NCBI GenBank assembly: GCA_013396525.1
Contig: VWYX01000679.1
Location: 186,001-250,000, forward strand
Direction: 5' to 3'
Length of the DNA: 64,000 bases
Source of the DNA: Chaetorhynchus papuensis
Taxonomy: Eukaryota > Chordata > Aves > Passeriformes > Rhipiduridae
Both the position numbers and the translations under genes were made by a program. Every line of letters begins with the position of its first letter. The first letter of the stretch is position 1. Positions 39,001-51,645 of this stretch are shown here, in pieces. Under the pieces are notes generated by a model. The model was not told the DNA's origin. It was given only the letters and a program-made list of their open reading frames with translations, and made no database searches.

Positions 39001-42000
39001 TTAGTGGAGAAAAAGGCATTTCAGTAGCATGAAGGGCTTTTGGAAAGGAAGACTCCCATAAGAATCTACAGTATTGCCTTTTAAATTTTGCTGTTGCAGC
39101 TATTTATTAGCTCCAGGCACGGGATAACTGGTTTGGGCCATAACAAACTCTCAGGGCTGTACACTGAAAAATCTGATTTCCTAAATATTTGTAGAACAAT
39201 TTCATACAAAAGCCCATCAGCCAAAAATTTGTATCATAATAAAACTTTGTAAATCTCAAATATTTCCCGTGTTCCATGGTAGCATCGAATCTCCTTCATA
39301 CAGAAGTTAAAGTACACTGAGAAGAGAATTTTGTTTTATTTGTTCTCTGCTGTCCTGCCATTGCCTGGTAACATTTTCACGTAATGCAGGCTGCCACTTA
39401 GAATCAGAATTAGGAGAGGATTGATTATGTTCCCTTGAAGAACATATTGGTTTTTCAATGAAATACTGAATGCTTCAGGTGTGAGCTCAACCGCATCAAT
39501 TTTCAACCTCAAGCTTTTATGTTTAAAACTATGGGGATTTTATGTTGAATGTTACTTTCATGTCTTGTGGGAACTTCAGCTCAGCTGCTTGTATCCCTTT
39601 ATTTTTTTTTCACAATTTTCAGTGCATGTGCAATATCCCACAGGAAAAATTATCATGTTTAAGTGTTTAATATAAACAGTTTTCTTCTGGAAACAGACCA
39701 ATGAACCATTGAAACTTTTCACATGTGTTGCTGTTCAAGCCTGGGATGCACAAAAAGCAAAAAGTGCCTCTGGTAGCCACCTGCAAAGCTGTGGTAAATG
39801 ACAGTCAAAATTCACCTAACTTTGATGTTACCTGTTTATAAAAACTCACAGGTAATAAAAACCAAACCTGAGAAAAATATAGCTTAGGATGAAAGATCAA
39901 GCTGCACAGAGACTAGGGATCACCATAACCAGGAGTTGCCTCTGAGACCTTAATTTAACTACCATGGGAATTAATTTTCTGCATTAAAAGAGGCAAAAAA
40001 AAAGGGGAAGAATAGGATATGATTGCATAATTAAAGACTGTATTGAAATCCAATTACACAAGGAACAGAGTAAAGGTTGCCAGGAAATAATTCATCTGAT
40101 GTGTTCTATCTTCCAGTGTCAGACCTCAGTTTTCAGCCTGCATTCCCCAATGGTTGGTCGCACACCAGCTGCAGTCCCATAGCTGTATGGCTGACATCAT
40201 AAATAACAGCAAAAGAACTTGCAACCTAAGTGATATTATATTCATGTTTTAGGTTTGCAGTTAGTTACTTTATTGTGACTGAAATCTTTTGTTATATGAC
40301 AGTTTAAGAACCTCCATCAGATTTGAACTCTCTTGTTTTTCACATCACTGATGTCAAAGCTTGATGTGGGGGAACTTTGGACATTAAGCGTCTGTTATTT
40401 TTTTGAAGGAATATTAGTCCATGTGCTAATGCTTAGATGCCCTAACAAAGGAGAAAGAGTAACAAACGTTGATTCCTCTGTGGAATAAATCTGTGCTCTT
40501 TGTGGCACTTCTTGATTGAGGATGGATAGCTGTGGCGTCCTTTCAAAGCATGGGTGCAGAGACTTTCTTGTTTTAGCATGTGTTTTTAATTTCAACTCCT
40601 CACTGGAGCTGGGGGGTCCTCGAGCCTGCTGCATGGTTGTCCCAGGAAGTGTGGCATTGCTCTGGTGCTGAAGGTAGGCTGCTCTTCAGGTGCAGTGGGA
40701 TCTGCTTCTCATTCCTAGGCATGTAAAATGCCCAGGCCTGTAGGATATGGCTCAGCTCCCTTTCTCCACAATTCAGTGATGACCCCCTACAGTAACGTAT
40801 TTGTGTGTTAGTTGTTTTAGTATTGCCAAATAACAAAGATTTGATGGAAAGATAGTGCCGTAAGAACTTCTAAGAAGAGATGCAATACGGTTTTGTACGA
40901 GTTGTGGAGCCACAACCAGCAGCTGTGTCTCACTGTTGAAACAATCACAGAGAGGTTACTGAAATAACTAAGAAAAGTTATAAGAAAAAGAACACGTTGG
41001 AACTACAGTTATTTCCCTAAATTCTTTTGAAGATACTCTGGTGCAGTTGTACAAATGACTCCTCGACTCTCCATATGGACAATGAGTCATTCTAAGTCAA
41101 ATGCCCAAAGCCTGAGGAAATTGCAGGTTTAGTGCTGCTGAGTCATAGTGGCATGTACATCATGTTAGCTTCAGCTGGCACACAGGAAAGACTGATATAC
41201 ATCTCTAACTTCTCAAATCTTTTCTTGTCTCTTAGGCTGTTGGGAGGATTGTGGGCTACATTGGAGATGTCCTAGAGAATGATGTTAGGAATGCCCTCAG
41301 ATGATGTTTATTTTCTGGTTGCTTCTTGAGCTCCTAATTAAAATGGAATGCTAAGTGGAGCATAAATGAATATTATATAGAATGGGTCATTAATGACCTT
41401 TTACGCTAATCTGGTATTTCTACTGAAAGATCATTTTCCCTGCCGCAATAATGGAAAGAGAAGCAGCAGGGTGAGAGCCCGGTGTGCCTGTTACATATGG
41501 TGCAAGCAGCACCCTTCGGTATGCACTACTGAGGACACCACTGAAAACAGCCTCCATTCCCATTATACAATACTAATTTCAGTTGTTTATACCTTTCTGA
41601 AGCACTAAGTTTAAGCCAAGATGTTTCGTATCTTTCCTGTGCCTCTGACTGAATTCCAGAATGTTTCAGCCAAATAATTCTGCTCCTTCAATAAATGAGC
41701 CTAGGAAAAAGTGCCACTTTGCTCATGTTAATACTTTGAGGTCTATTCTGTAAAATTCTCCAGCACCACCCTGCAGGTATTTTACGTTTGACAGAGAGAT
41801 AGCTCTCATCAAAAATAAGCCTGCCTTCCTTCCTGCCTGTGAAAATCCTCCCAAGTTTATTCGAAGTCGTAATGATTATGTCAATTGCAACTCATACAGG
41901 TTCAGAAAAGTTGTGAGAAAGCGGTAGCTTTAAGCTTTTTAGATATCTTCTACAGAAACTTTGCTAACTTCATTGTTACTTTAAGCTGTTGCTTTACCCT

Positions 42001-43670
42001 TGGCTGATCAGGTGTATAATGTGTACTTTTCTCACAGAATAAATATGCTTCTGTCACTGACTTTGGGGGAACTCAGAAAATCTTTCCATGTCTTGGAACA
42101 CTCTTAACCCTATACTGGTTTTCTGTGCCTAGAAGGGGAAGCAACATAAAGTAGTGCTTAGCTGAGAAAAAGAAAGAATTGCAGAGCACTTCTGTCCATG
42201 CAGTTTGGCTTGGAGTCTTCACTGCAATGCAGGTCAGGCTCCTCTTTGCTGTTTTTGTAATGACTTTTGCCTCAGGCTCCTACACCTAGAGTTCTTATGC
42301 TCAACTAGAGCTGGAAAAAAAAATTGTCTTCTCAATTACACTGAATCAATAACAAAGAAGTGGGGATTTGGCACCTTCTCATCTGAGCAGGTAGGGAACC
42401 TTCCCTCATTACCTCTCCGGATTATATTTGGAAGGTCAGGTACTTGTTGAAGATGAAAATGTCTACGAAAAGTATTCATTCATCATTAGAAATATCTACA
42501 GGGTAGAGGGAGCTATTTGTGAGTGGAAATTTGAACCACTGTGCTGGATATGGGAAAGAAGACTTGCCTATGGCACTGCAACTAATCTGCTTGGAGAAGA
42601 CATGTTAAGTGTGAACTGGCCTGATAAGGCAGTGAGGAAGATCAGTCAGAAATTACATCTACACTATGCCTTTATTTAACAATCTATGCCAATGTTGTTC
42701 AGCTTATTACAAAAAGCTTATGGAAATTCAAAATGTGCTAAGTGATAGCCTCTGGACTATGGCACAGAGGGAGGAGTCCCTCACTGTTCTTATCAGAGTT
42801 GCAGGAAATGATCTGGCAACCAAATTCTTTCAAAGGGTCATGGCAGAGCTCATAAGAGCCGCTCATTTGATAGCCTCCTGTGTGCTACACCATCTCCTCC
42901 TGTACGCACACTAGGCTTTCAGAATAAATATAAATCAGTGCATAAACAGGGCCAAGAACAGGTCTTGAATCCTCAGGCTGAGTGGAACTGCTTGACTCAT
43001 GCTCTCATGCTCAGTAGCTTATGCCTTCCAAAATGGGTTTGGCATGTTTAAACTATTTATTAGAAATGGTCCCTGGCCTGTTCTGAGCCCTGAATGCCAC
43101 CTGGCACATGAGCATGTACAAAACACAGTCCATTATGGGCAAGGAAGGATGATGGGCCATGAGTGCACTACAAGAGAGCCTCCCACACTGATTTTGGTGT
43201 GCCTTCAATCCATTCATCCATTGTGCACATGGAAGTTTCCATACCATTGTTGGAACACCTGTTACGGTTTAAATCATCCCAATGGATAAAAAGAACAGTA
43301 ATGCCAATGTATGAATCTATTTGTAGAGCCTTGACCCAGTGGTCTTTCAATGGTTAAGGTAGAAGCCCTTAATGTGTGCATTAGAACATGTCAGAGGTAG
43401 CACACTCAGCTTCACTTTGTCCAGTTCCTACCTCCACTAGGTAGTGAGTATTTCATGGCTCAGCCTCAAGGACGTTTGCTTGAAGCACTAGGATGAATGA
43501 CAAATGACGTTTGTGAAATCAACTTCTTTTACCTGGCTCAAGTAAATGTGCAAAACTGCAGCAAGAAGAAACACTCGCTATATTCTGTACTGCAGTATGT
43601 GTTGCTGTATATGTTGACTGCTTTTAACTGATGTAATTGACTTTTCTATAGCCAAGCCTTTTTTTTACAG
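36011..43670. other. Intronic or intergenic stretch without a supported gene
   Basis: AT-rich, with a G/T run (gtttgggtttgggttttggg) at about 37312-37331. A strong acceptor at about 38243 is followed by stops in all frames. A strong acceptor at about 41236 opens a short frame (AVGRIVGYIGDVLEND) without a good donor. Overlapping plus frames at 42205-43357 are more GC-rich than their surroundings but show no family motif. Confidence 0.45.
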
Positions 43671-43736
43671 CTGCAGATACAGTCCCAGTAGCAAAAATTG
43701 TGGAACAAGCCTCTGATTCTTTCCTCCGCCTTCTAG
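43671..43736 (+). CDS. Small internal exon, unidentified gene
   Basis: A 66-nt exon with a strong acceptor (gcctttttttttacag) and a strong donor (CTAG|gtaagg). Two frames contain stops; the open one enters and leaves in phase 1 and reads ADTVPVAKIVEQASDSFLRL followed by LG. The amphipathic helix with evenly spaced V, I, L and F would fit the helical-repeat character of the exons at 13-16 kb, to which it may belong. It is 27.6 kb from the previous well-supported exon, so further exons must lie between them if this is one gene. Gene identity is unknown. Confidence 0.58.
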
Positions 43737-46235
43737 GTAAGGACTGTATTATTACCCCAGTAAGTGTGTAAGAAATACACAGGTGTGTGGGAGTCAATCT
43801 TTTGATTTTTCCAGTTTTCCAGGACTACTGTGGCTTGCCCTGTTGAAAATACATCCAGATGACTTGTAACTTGTATAAATGCCATGCATTAGTCAGCTAC
43901 GTGTTACCATTCTCCAATTGACTGAAAATCCCATTATATCTGCTCTGTAAAAGCTCTTACCAACAATAGGAACTCAGAAAGATACTTTAGAGTGACCTGG
44001 TAACCTTTGCTGTCTAAAAGCATTTTCAGCAAGATTTTGCTGCACATCTTTGAAAATACTTTAACAGTGACACCAATGTAGTTTCTTTTTGAGCAACAGA
44101 AAAAGCATACCCAATTACTTTGCAATATTTTCTATCCTTTATCGCTGTTATTTGAGACAAGTTCTTGGGCTTTTTTTTTTTAATAAAGAGAGCAGTCATC
44201 CTTAATTCAGCTCTGAAGCAGCAATATGTGCAAGAAAACAGTGTGTGACCTATAATCCGTCCAGTCTTACTTAGTACTGAAATACTATCATAGCTTTAAT
44301 AATAATTTCATGGCTTGTTATTTAGGGCCTTCCATACTTTAACATGCTTTCTGCCTAAATCACCTACCCAAAGTCATAACTTTGAATTGTCATTGCTTTT
44401 TTGTGTTGACATAAACAGAGTGGAGGGATATTCATCACAGGTTGTTCGGGTCACCTGGCTCTGTGAGCACTGGTGAATGGCATGAGTTCACACCGGGGTG
44501 AAATTTGGTATCAGAGAATCATCAGCAATAAGAGCAGAAAGGTACATGGAAGAAAACTTCAAATAGCATCTATTTGCCTTTATAAATTTGATTCTAGCTA
44601 GTCAGGCCATGACAAAGAGGTTACTTAAACTGATTTAATGAGTTCCTAGTATGTTAACCTAGAGATGGAACAGTGAAACAGAAAGTCACTTCTCTTTTGA
44701 GGGCCTAAAATATTTAGGCAGTCCACATCCATCTGTTTCTATCTGATGGACTGTATACAATTTTTCGAATTTGGTAAAACTAAACACTGAGTTTTAAAGT
44801 TTAGCTCTTACAAGAATTCTCCTGAAAACCAGGAGCACTAGTGTCATGAGTCTTGTAAGAATTTCTTTCTAATGAGCTTTTCAACTGTGATGGCAAATTA
44901 ACAGCGTGGAAACAGGAGTACAGCCAGCTGGAACACTGTTACAAAGGGCTGAAATACATCAAAGAGAAAACCTTTCCAGAAATATGTTTAAGAATGTATG
45001 AAGGGTTTGTTTTTATTTTTTTTTTCCCTTAAAAGACAGTAAACATTCTTACTTATTTCCACTGGTTTTGGGACACCACCAAGAGACACTGGATATCCAT
45101 GCTTAAGTCCATGCCTTGCCTGACATAGAGATTATTTGAGAAGAGGCTGATCTTGAATTTGATGTTGGTTGCTCTCACCACTTACACTCTCCTTCATTCC
45201 ATTTCTAAGAGTTCTAACTTAATTTTAACACAAGGAGAACCACACTGTGTAATAGTGATGAATGTTGCAAAGTGGACTTGGCAATTCTCAACTTTTTTGA
45301 GAAATTCCTCCATTAATAAGTGAAGAATGAAAAGGTCCTGGCAAACTATAATAACCCAGCTAAATAAGTTGAATCATAAGGGGGTTTTAGCTGTTATTTT
45401 TCTGGGAACAGAAGCTGTTCAGAGATGAAGAGTGAACTGCAGGCTTCATAATAAGCCTATTACAGAGCAAAGTTTACGGGTAAATCCATCAGCATTCCTG
45501 CTTTCCTGCTAGCTATTCCTTGCACCTTTTCTTCAGCAATGGAGACTTCTTTTACATGGAAACTGAGTACTTTTTCTTGTTTAAATAATGTCAGATGTTC
45601 CTATTAGTTGCAAATCAGGCATCANATGTTCCTATTAGTTGCAAATCAGGCATCAACTTTATCAAGGTATTTCATTTTTGAATTAATTAACATAATACCA
45701 GAATTAATGTTTTTAAGCTTTTTTTACATAAACAATAAATCTGTGAGGATGGTGCCACCTAATGTAACTAGAGAACATGGCAGCTACTTTTTGTTTCATG
45801 CTGCTAAATTACCAGCAGGGATTGAAAGGTTAGGAATTTAGTACTCCTTTATCCTTTCTGTTTCCTCTCACACTAGCTTGCTTTCAAGGCTTCCTTGAAA
45901 ACATGATAGAAATACATATTTTAAATTAAAGCAGAGATTCTTAATTTTACCTCACTGTATCTATTTTATGCTAACAGAATTCAAAACTTGACTGGCAGAA
46001 AATGTAGATGGAAGACAACCTCAACATAAAGTATATAATTTTTACCGAGGCAGAGATTAAGCCTGTTTCTCCCTCTGTCTGGAATAATCTTCCACTAGTG
46101 ATAGGGATTTAAGCTTATATTTCTTCTCTTTATCTGACCCGATGATTTTTTAGTCAGTTTACATCAAGAACAATTTTAACAAGGAGGACTGAGCACCTTT
46201 GTCATTTATTCATTTAGCAACAGCAGTTGTTAGCA
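43737..46235. other. Stretch without a supported gene
   Basis: Probable intron sequence after the exon donor at 43737. It contains the N-bearing tandem duplication listed separately. No exon or repeat family was recognised. Confidence 0.5.
45594..45655. repeat. 31-bp tandem duplication with one N at the junction
   Basis: The 30 bases starting atgttcctattagttgcaaa occur at 45595-45624 and again, identically, at 45626-45655, separated by a single N at 45625. If the N is g, as at the equivalent position 45594, the period is exactly 31. This is the only ambiguous base noticed in the window. An assembly join or collapsed overlap is the likeliest source. Confidence 0.95.
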
Positions 46236-46305
46236 GAATAGAATAGAATAGAATAGAATAGAATAGAATAGAATAGAATAGAATAGAATAGAATAGAATA
46301 GAATA
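46236..46305. repeat. (GAATA)14 microsatellite
   Basis: Fourteen uninterrupted copies of GAATA, followed immediately by gaaca and then by the reversed 3' end of a CR1 element. The unit resembles the complement of the CR1 tail (ATTCT), so the array probably grew from that tail. Confidence 0.97.
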
Positions 46306-46530
46306 GAACAGTTATTGCTGGAAGTGATGTACAATCCAACTAGTCCAGCTGCCTGACTAGTTCAAGACTGACCAAAAGTTGCAGCGTATTATCGAGGGCA
46401 TTGCCCAAGTGCCTCTTAAACACTGTCAGTCTGGTGACATGGCCCACCTCTCTAGGAAGCCTGTTCAGTGCTTGATTCCGTCTTGGCAAAGAAATGCTTC
46501 CTACTTTTGAGTTTGAACCCCGCCTGCTAT
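46306..46530 (-). mobile_element. CR1 LINE 3' end with ORF2 C-terminus
   Basis: Minus-strand reading gives the ORF2 C-terminal signature GSISLPRRNQALNRLPREV followed by H-x-x-R-L-x-V-F-K-R-H-L-G-N-A-L, equivalent to the conserved H-W-N-R-L-P-R-E-V motif near the CR1 stop. The 5' side is truncated near 46530. The 172-codon minus frame 46858-46340 is this relic fused by chance to upstream noncoding sequence and is not a gene. Confidence 0.88.
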
Positions 46531-49500
46531 AGCTTTGAATCACTAAGCCTTTGAACATGATTATTAAGGGAGTCAGTAAAGGGGGCAGAATTACATCTCT
46601 AAATCCATCCAGGCACAAGCTGATTTCAAAGCATATCTGTTGTACCCTAGATGAGTATACCTTATTGAATGAGAGAAGAGTATATGCTCTCTGTGGAACT
46701 AATCTACTAAGGAAAAAGGAATATGAATACAAGTGAACCAGAGGGTTCTGTGCATGCAGACAACATAAAGGAGAATTTACTTTCAGAGTGGACAGATTTA
46801 CCGAGGAAATAAAAATAAAGAAAACCGGAGTTATGGTGCAATAGCACAAACACGTCAAAAGATCTAGATAATTAGACTAATAAAACTTGTGTCAAGTTTT
46901 AATCATCAGAAGTACTAAAGTTTAAAGTAAGCATAACATCCAGTGCAGAATTAATCTTCAGCTATAGAATGCTAAAAATTATTGCAAAGAGAACCTTAAA
47001 GATAATTTCCTCTAGACTTGTTTTAAGATTCCAGATGTTACCTGAGAAAGAACCTAAAGTTAGTGGACATAAAGAGTTTTTTACAAGCAGGTATATAATG
47101 TGGGCAAATATGCACGTTTTTGTTTGATTTCTTTGATTTTGCCAATTTATAAGTGCAAATTAAAGTAACAGACGCTATTAATTTATCTTTACCTCATATA
47201 TATAAATTTATTCTTTTTGGACATATAATTAGAAATTTGGGATTGGAGAATGAATGAATGAATATTGTTAGAATACTCAGATTGCATACTAAATTTTGTT
47301 ACTTTTACATAGTACTTTCAGTGATTTCCGTAGCTGTGTGCTAAGAAACCGCTAGGAGTTCCACAGGAAAACTACTTGACAAGTCATCTACCAGGCAGGC
47401 TGTGTTTTCACACTGCAGAGAGGTTGGGTCAGTCTGCTCCTGTTGTACTTGAGGGATGTTTCTCCTTTTACTGCCATATTGCCATGGATCACATTTCACT
47501 GTAATGTTAATGCACTTTAATGGCAGCTGACCATCTGCTTGAAAGTGAGACAATTTGGGAACTGTGTGGAGGCACATCTAAACTCCCTTCTTAAGTCTAA
47601 GTAAAAGGCCAAGTCTATTAAGTGACATTTTTCTCCTCTTTTTCCAGCAAGCAGGGGTAATATTGGAAAAATTGAAATGATTGAGGCGTGATGGACATCT
47701 TGCTGTGTTTACCTGGAGGTAAGACGTGCAAGGCATGTGAAGTAAGGCCATAAGATGCCATGAATTTTCTCCAAGCTTCTGCTAAAATGGGGTTGATAGG
47801 CATAATGTCAAAAGGCTCTTGAAGACTCGGTGTATATGTGGAGGGTGGTGGCAAGTAATGAGAGGCAACAGGAATCAAATGATGACGCACTGGTCACTGT
47901 CCATGCTGACAGCTAATGGTAACTATCTAACCTTCTTCCAGCATGGATTCATGGCCTCCCAAACTAGTGTGGTTCCTGATTAAATCATGAAGACTTTACA
48001 AAGAGTACAAAGATCTGTAGTTACAGAACCTCAGTCAGTAACACTGCTGTGTTGATGAGTCAAGTAAGGTCTGTTACATCTGCCAGGAATTTGCATGGTA
48101 TTTGAATGTGGAAAATCCCAGCTGCCACAGATGGTGTTAGGGCTTCTGTTACTCAGTTTCTGCTGTGCAGCTTCTTGCAGTTCACCTCAGGGAGCGTGTC
48201 ATAGTGAGACAGAATTACAGGGGTAGCTGTAAAACTGGAACAATGGTACTAATGCTCACATGATGTATTCTGCAGGATTAGAATTTCAAGCACTACCTGG
48301 ATTTACTGTAATCCATATTAATTGCTAATTGCAGTCTGCAGGGCCAGGTGCAGCCACAAAGCTCTCTGGAAGAAGTGTTTCATGCCTTGCTTGCTGGAGC
48401 ACCTCTCCAGCCCTTGTCACAGGTCATGGTTCCGTGTGGGGTGATGGGCTCTGCGTAGGGCCACAGTGCAAGGCAGCCTTCCCGTGTGCTGCTGTGCTGG
48501 AAGAGGCACAGGAAATAGGACAAGAGTCTCTAACTGCTGCATGGCTCTGTGGCTGCTCGCCCAGTCCAGCAGCTGCACTGTGGCAAAGCATGTCTGCCAG
48601 GGAGGTGAGCATTAGTGAGCATTGGGTGAGCATTGCCACCTTAGAGGTGAAGGAGGAGAAGGAAGGTGCATTGGGTAGAGATCAGGGCACAGGAATTCTT
48701 GTTCTAGTCACGGTCTTATTTTGGTTCCCATTCAATGTGAGCACCATTTGTGCCTACCTTTTGAGAATGCAGGAAGGGAAAACCATGTGAGGAAAATTTA
48801 AAAGGGGACCTAGGAGAAACATAGCTACAATAATTGAGATGGATCAGTGCAAATTTAAGCACTAATACTCTGTTTTACTAGATGGAAGTATGGAATTTAA
48901 TTAGCTGAAATCTTTTGTAAATCTTGGTACTGAATAATATATCAGCTGTGAAAAAACGCAAAATAAAAAAGGTACTGAATGGAAGCTATAGTGTTGTTGA
49001 GTAATGATGGCAAGGCACAGGGTTAGAGGTAAAAGAAGAAGTATATCCTGTTGGTGAAGGAACACTTTAGGTTAGATTTTCTTGAAGGGATTTCAATGCT
49101 CAAAATTCTCATTTGGCTTTGTAATACCGGCCCTTAGATATTAGTTCAGATTCTAAGTTTATGATGGCGTGGGAGAGACTTAGTGAACACCCCCTTTTGC
49201 TGGCCGTGCAATTGCCAGCCTTGGAACTGGAGAGCTCAAGAGTCATTGTTCTAAAAAGCTCCTGTGATAGATCTGGCAAAACCCGCTGTAACCTGCATAT
49301 GTGTACAGTACTGTTTATTGTGGATGGCAGTTGGCACTGATCAGCTGGCACCCGTTTGGAAATCTCCACATGTTATAAGAATGCTAAACGTCTTTAAAAG
49401 GCTTTTTATTTTGAAGGCTTCTGAAATGGGAGAAAACATTTTTAGCAGCTGAATGTAACCTGCAGTAGTTAGGAGAAAAAACTATTTCCTGGTGGATGCT

Positions 49501-51404
49501 TCAAAGCCTAATTCTTTGCTGCTTAAAATGATGTTAATTCAGAATACATAGAAACTTTCCCCATTGGAGAACAAAACTAAATGGGAGGAGAGTACAAGCA
49601 GTGCTAACTTTTTGTTGGAAAACACATTAAAAAACCCACCTTTTTGTCAGGAACTGGAATCAGAAGTAGTTCTAAGCCATGACGATGGTGAAGTCTGTCT
49701 GAAGGTTGCCATCAGCTCACCCGTGGATCGTTCCCCTGAGTTGGCAGTTGTTTGCCACAGTAGCTGTCACCAGAGAAGCTGTGTCTCTTTTTTTAGCTGC
49801 TGAAGAGCTACTAATGGGATAATGAGCAGCTTGCACTTTCTCGTTAGCACTTATTCATCGTAGATAGTGCATACAAAGTATCTGTAGTTGAAGTATTAAG
49901 TAACACTTTCATGATGTTTGTTCTGTGTTGTATTTCTGAAGTGTCTAGATTTTTATATTGATATTTGATCAACTGTGGCTGAAGCCCTGCATATTTAAAT
50001 TAAATAATTATGCAAACTCATGGTATCAGTTCTACATTCTAAAATAAAGGGATTATTTTGTGTAAATCTTTGTTTCTCCTCCAGAAAACACCTTTTTGAG
50101 TTGTTCTTCTCAGGCTCCCTTTCCTGTGATGCCACAAAGAATGTATAGCTGTGAAAATATTAGTCTGCACCATACATGCCCTCGAGGAATTTGGTTTACT
50201 TACAATGATGTTAAAAACTGTTTTTTAGCCAGTATACCCAGAAAAAGAACATTTTTAGCACATTTATGCTAATGCCCATTTGAAACCATCTCAAGCCCTC
50301 TTAGCAAGGAAGATGAATTTTGCTGTACCTACCTGAAGGGTTTAAGGACTAGAAGAGGTTCTCCTGCAATGACGTGGAAAAGGAGGAGGGGATGAAAGAT
50401 CAGACAAGCATTTTAGAGCAAGCCTAAGAGGCAGGTCTGCTCCAACCCATCTGTCTGCCAGGAAACAAGGGGTGGATGAGCATGGCATGGCTGTTTCTCA
50501 CAGCTGTGTTCCTCATCAAGCATGATGAACATTACTCCATACTTTTTGGCCCTTTCTTATTGTGGCCAATGCTAAACTGGATTTTCAGGAATTTGGAAAT
50601 CACCACTTATAATGTCTCTCATGCAGAATTCAGTGATAAATGTAAAATAAACATGATTCCATTAGTTTTATCTTCCCTTGTCTCTATTGTCAGAATACTT
50701 CTCCCTCTTAGGATGCCTTCCTCTGGAGGTTTTTTTTTTAAAGACTGTAGAGAGGTCTGTTTTAGGAAGAATACTCCCACATCCACGTGAAAGCAGATTT
50801 TTGCAAAAGCTCAGTTACAGAAACTGCCTTTCTGAATGTATCTCTAAAAGCCATTTTTTATAAACCCCTGGATTTTTCTCATGAGATACAGTAGATTTGT
50901 CTTGATTTATCTTATTTCCCAAAAGTGGGAAGATGATGAGTGTTACTGACCAAAGAATGCTCTTTGCAGTAGTCTGTGTGTTGTGGTAGATCTGAAATGG
51001 GCTTCATCAGTTTCTGGATCCGATTCTCAGATTCTCCAATCATTACAGTTTTTCTGGAATCAGCAGCATCTTGTAGAGGGACATGTTGGCAGAGAACCCC
51101 CTCCCTCTCCTCTTTCATTCTGTCCACAAAGCAAAACAAAACAACACTTTTTAGGAGGACCTAATAAGTACTTGAGATGGAAATAGTTGATTCTTCCAGC
51201 AGTAATGAAAAGATTGGTTCTTGCTAATGGTGTTTGTAAGATTGGTGCCTCAAAAACTACACTGTTTAAGGTAGAGGTTTTTCTTTCTTGTATGATCTGT
51301 TTAGCGGAACAGAGTAGAACAGAATGCAAAGTGTGCCAGAGATGCTTTGTACTTGGAAGAATGTAATGAAGTTAATAAAAATATGTATAAATTAATCAGA
51401 TGTA
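46531..51404. other. Stretch without a firmly supported gene
   Basis: AT-rich overall, with (GAAT)4 at 47248-47263 and a GC-richer island at about 48330-48660 that contains weak exon candidates (48512-48604 on +; see the hunt section). Another acceptor at about 49650 opens a 51-codon frame to a stop, with AATAAA at about 50043 downstream, but its peptide is not informative. Confidence 0.4.
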
Positions 51405-51645
51405 AAATCATAGAAGAATTTATTCTGGATAGTATCTGTGGTAGTTATCAGGCTTGGTCTGCCACTTAAATCAGAGCCAACTCTGAACATGTCTCAGATT
51501 ACTCAGGGCGTTGTATAATTAAATTCTGAATACCTCCAAGGATGGATATCCCACAGCCTGTCTGGGCGACCTGTGCCAGTGTTTGACCACTGTTCTCATG
51601 AAGAATATTTTTCTTGCTCTGACAAATGAGATTTTTAACCTGAAG
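51405..51645 (-). mobile_element. CR1 LINE 3' end fragment, diverged
   Basis: Reversed CR1 3' sequence: aaaatcatagaagaatttat at the tail side, then atacctccaaggatggatat, cccacagcctgtctgggcga and cctgtgccagtgtttgacca. It is 5'-truncated and more diverged than the other copies. Confidence 0.85.

Noticed and set aside
41237..41303. Strong acceptor followed by a helix-like peptide (AVGRIVGYIGDVLEND)
   Set aside because: A stop follows soon and the only possible donor (gttagg after T) is poor; neighbouring exon phases do not fit.
42205..43357. Chain of overlapping plus-strand frames as a gene or retroviral relic
   Set aside because: No gag, pol or env motif, LTR, or splice structure was seen; the frames overlap in different phases without a consistent reading.
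46340..46858. 172-codon minus-strand open frame
   Set aside because: Its C-terminal part is the CR1 ORF2 end (LNRLPREV motif); the rest is noncoding sequence that happens to be open.
49651..49803. Possible terminal exon with AATAAA at about 50043
   Set aside because: Acceptor and polyadenylation hexamer are plausible, but the 51-codon peptide is uninformative and the entry phase does not match the nearest upstream candidate.
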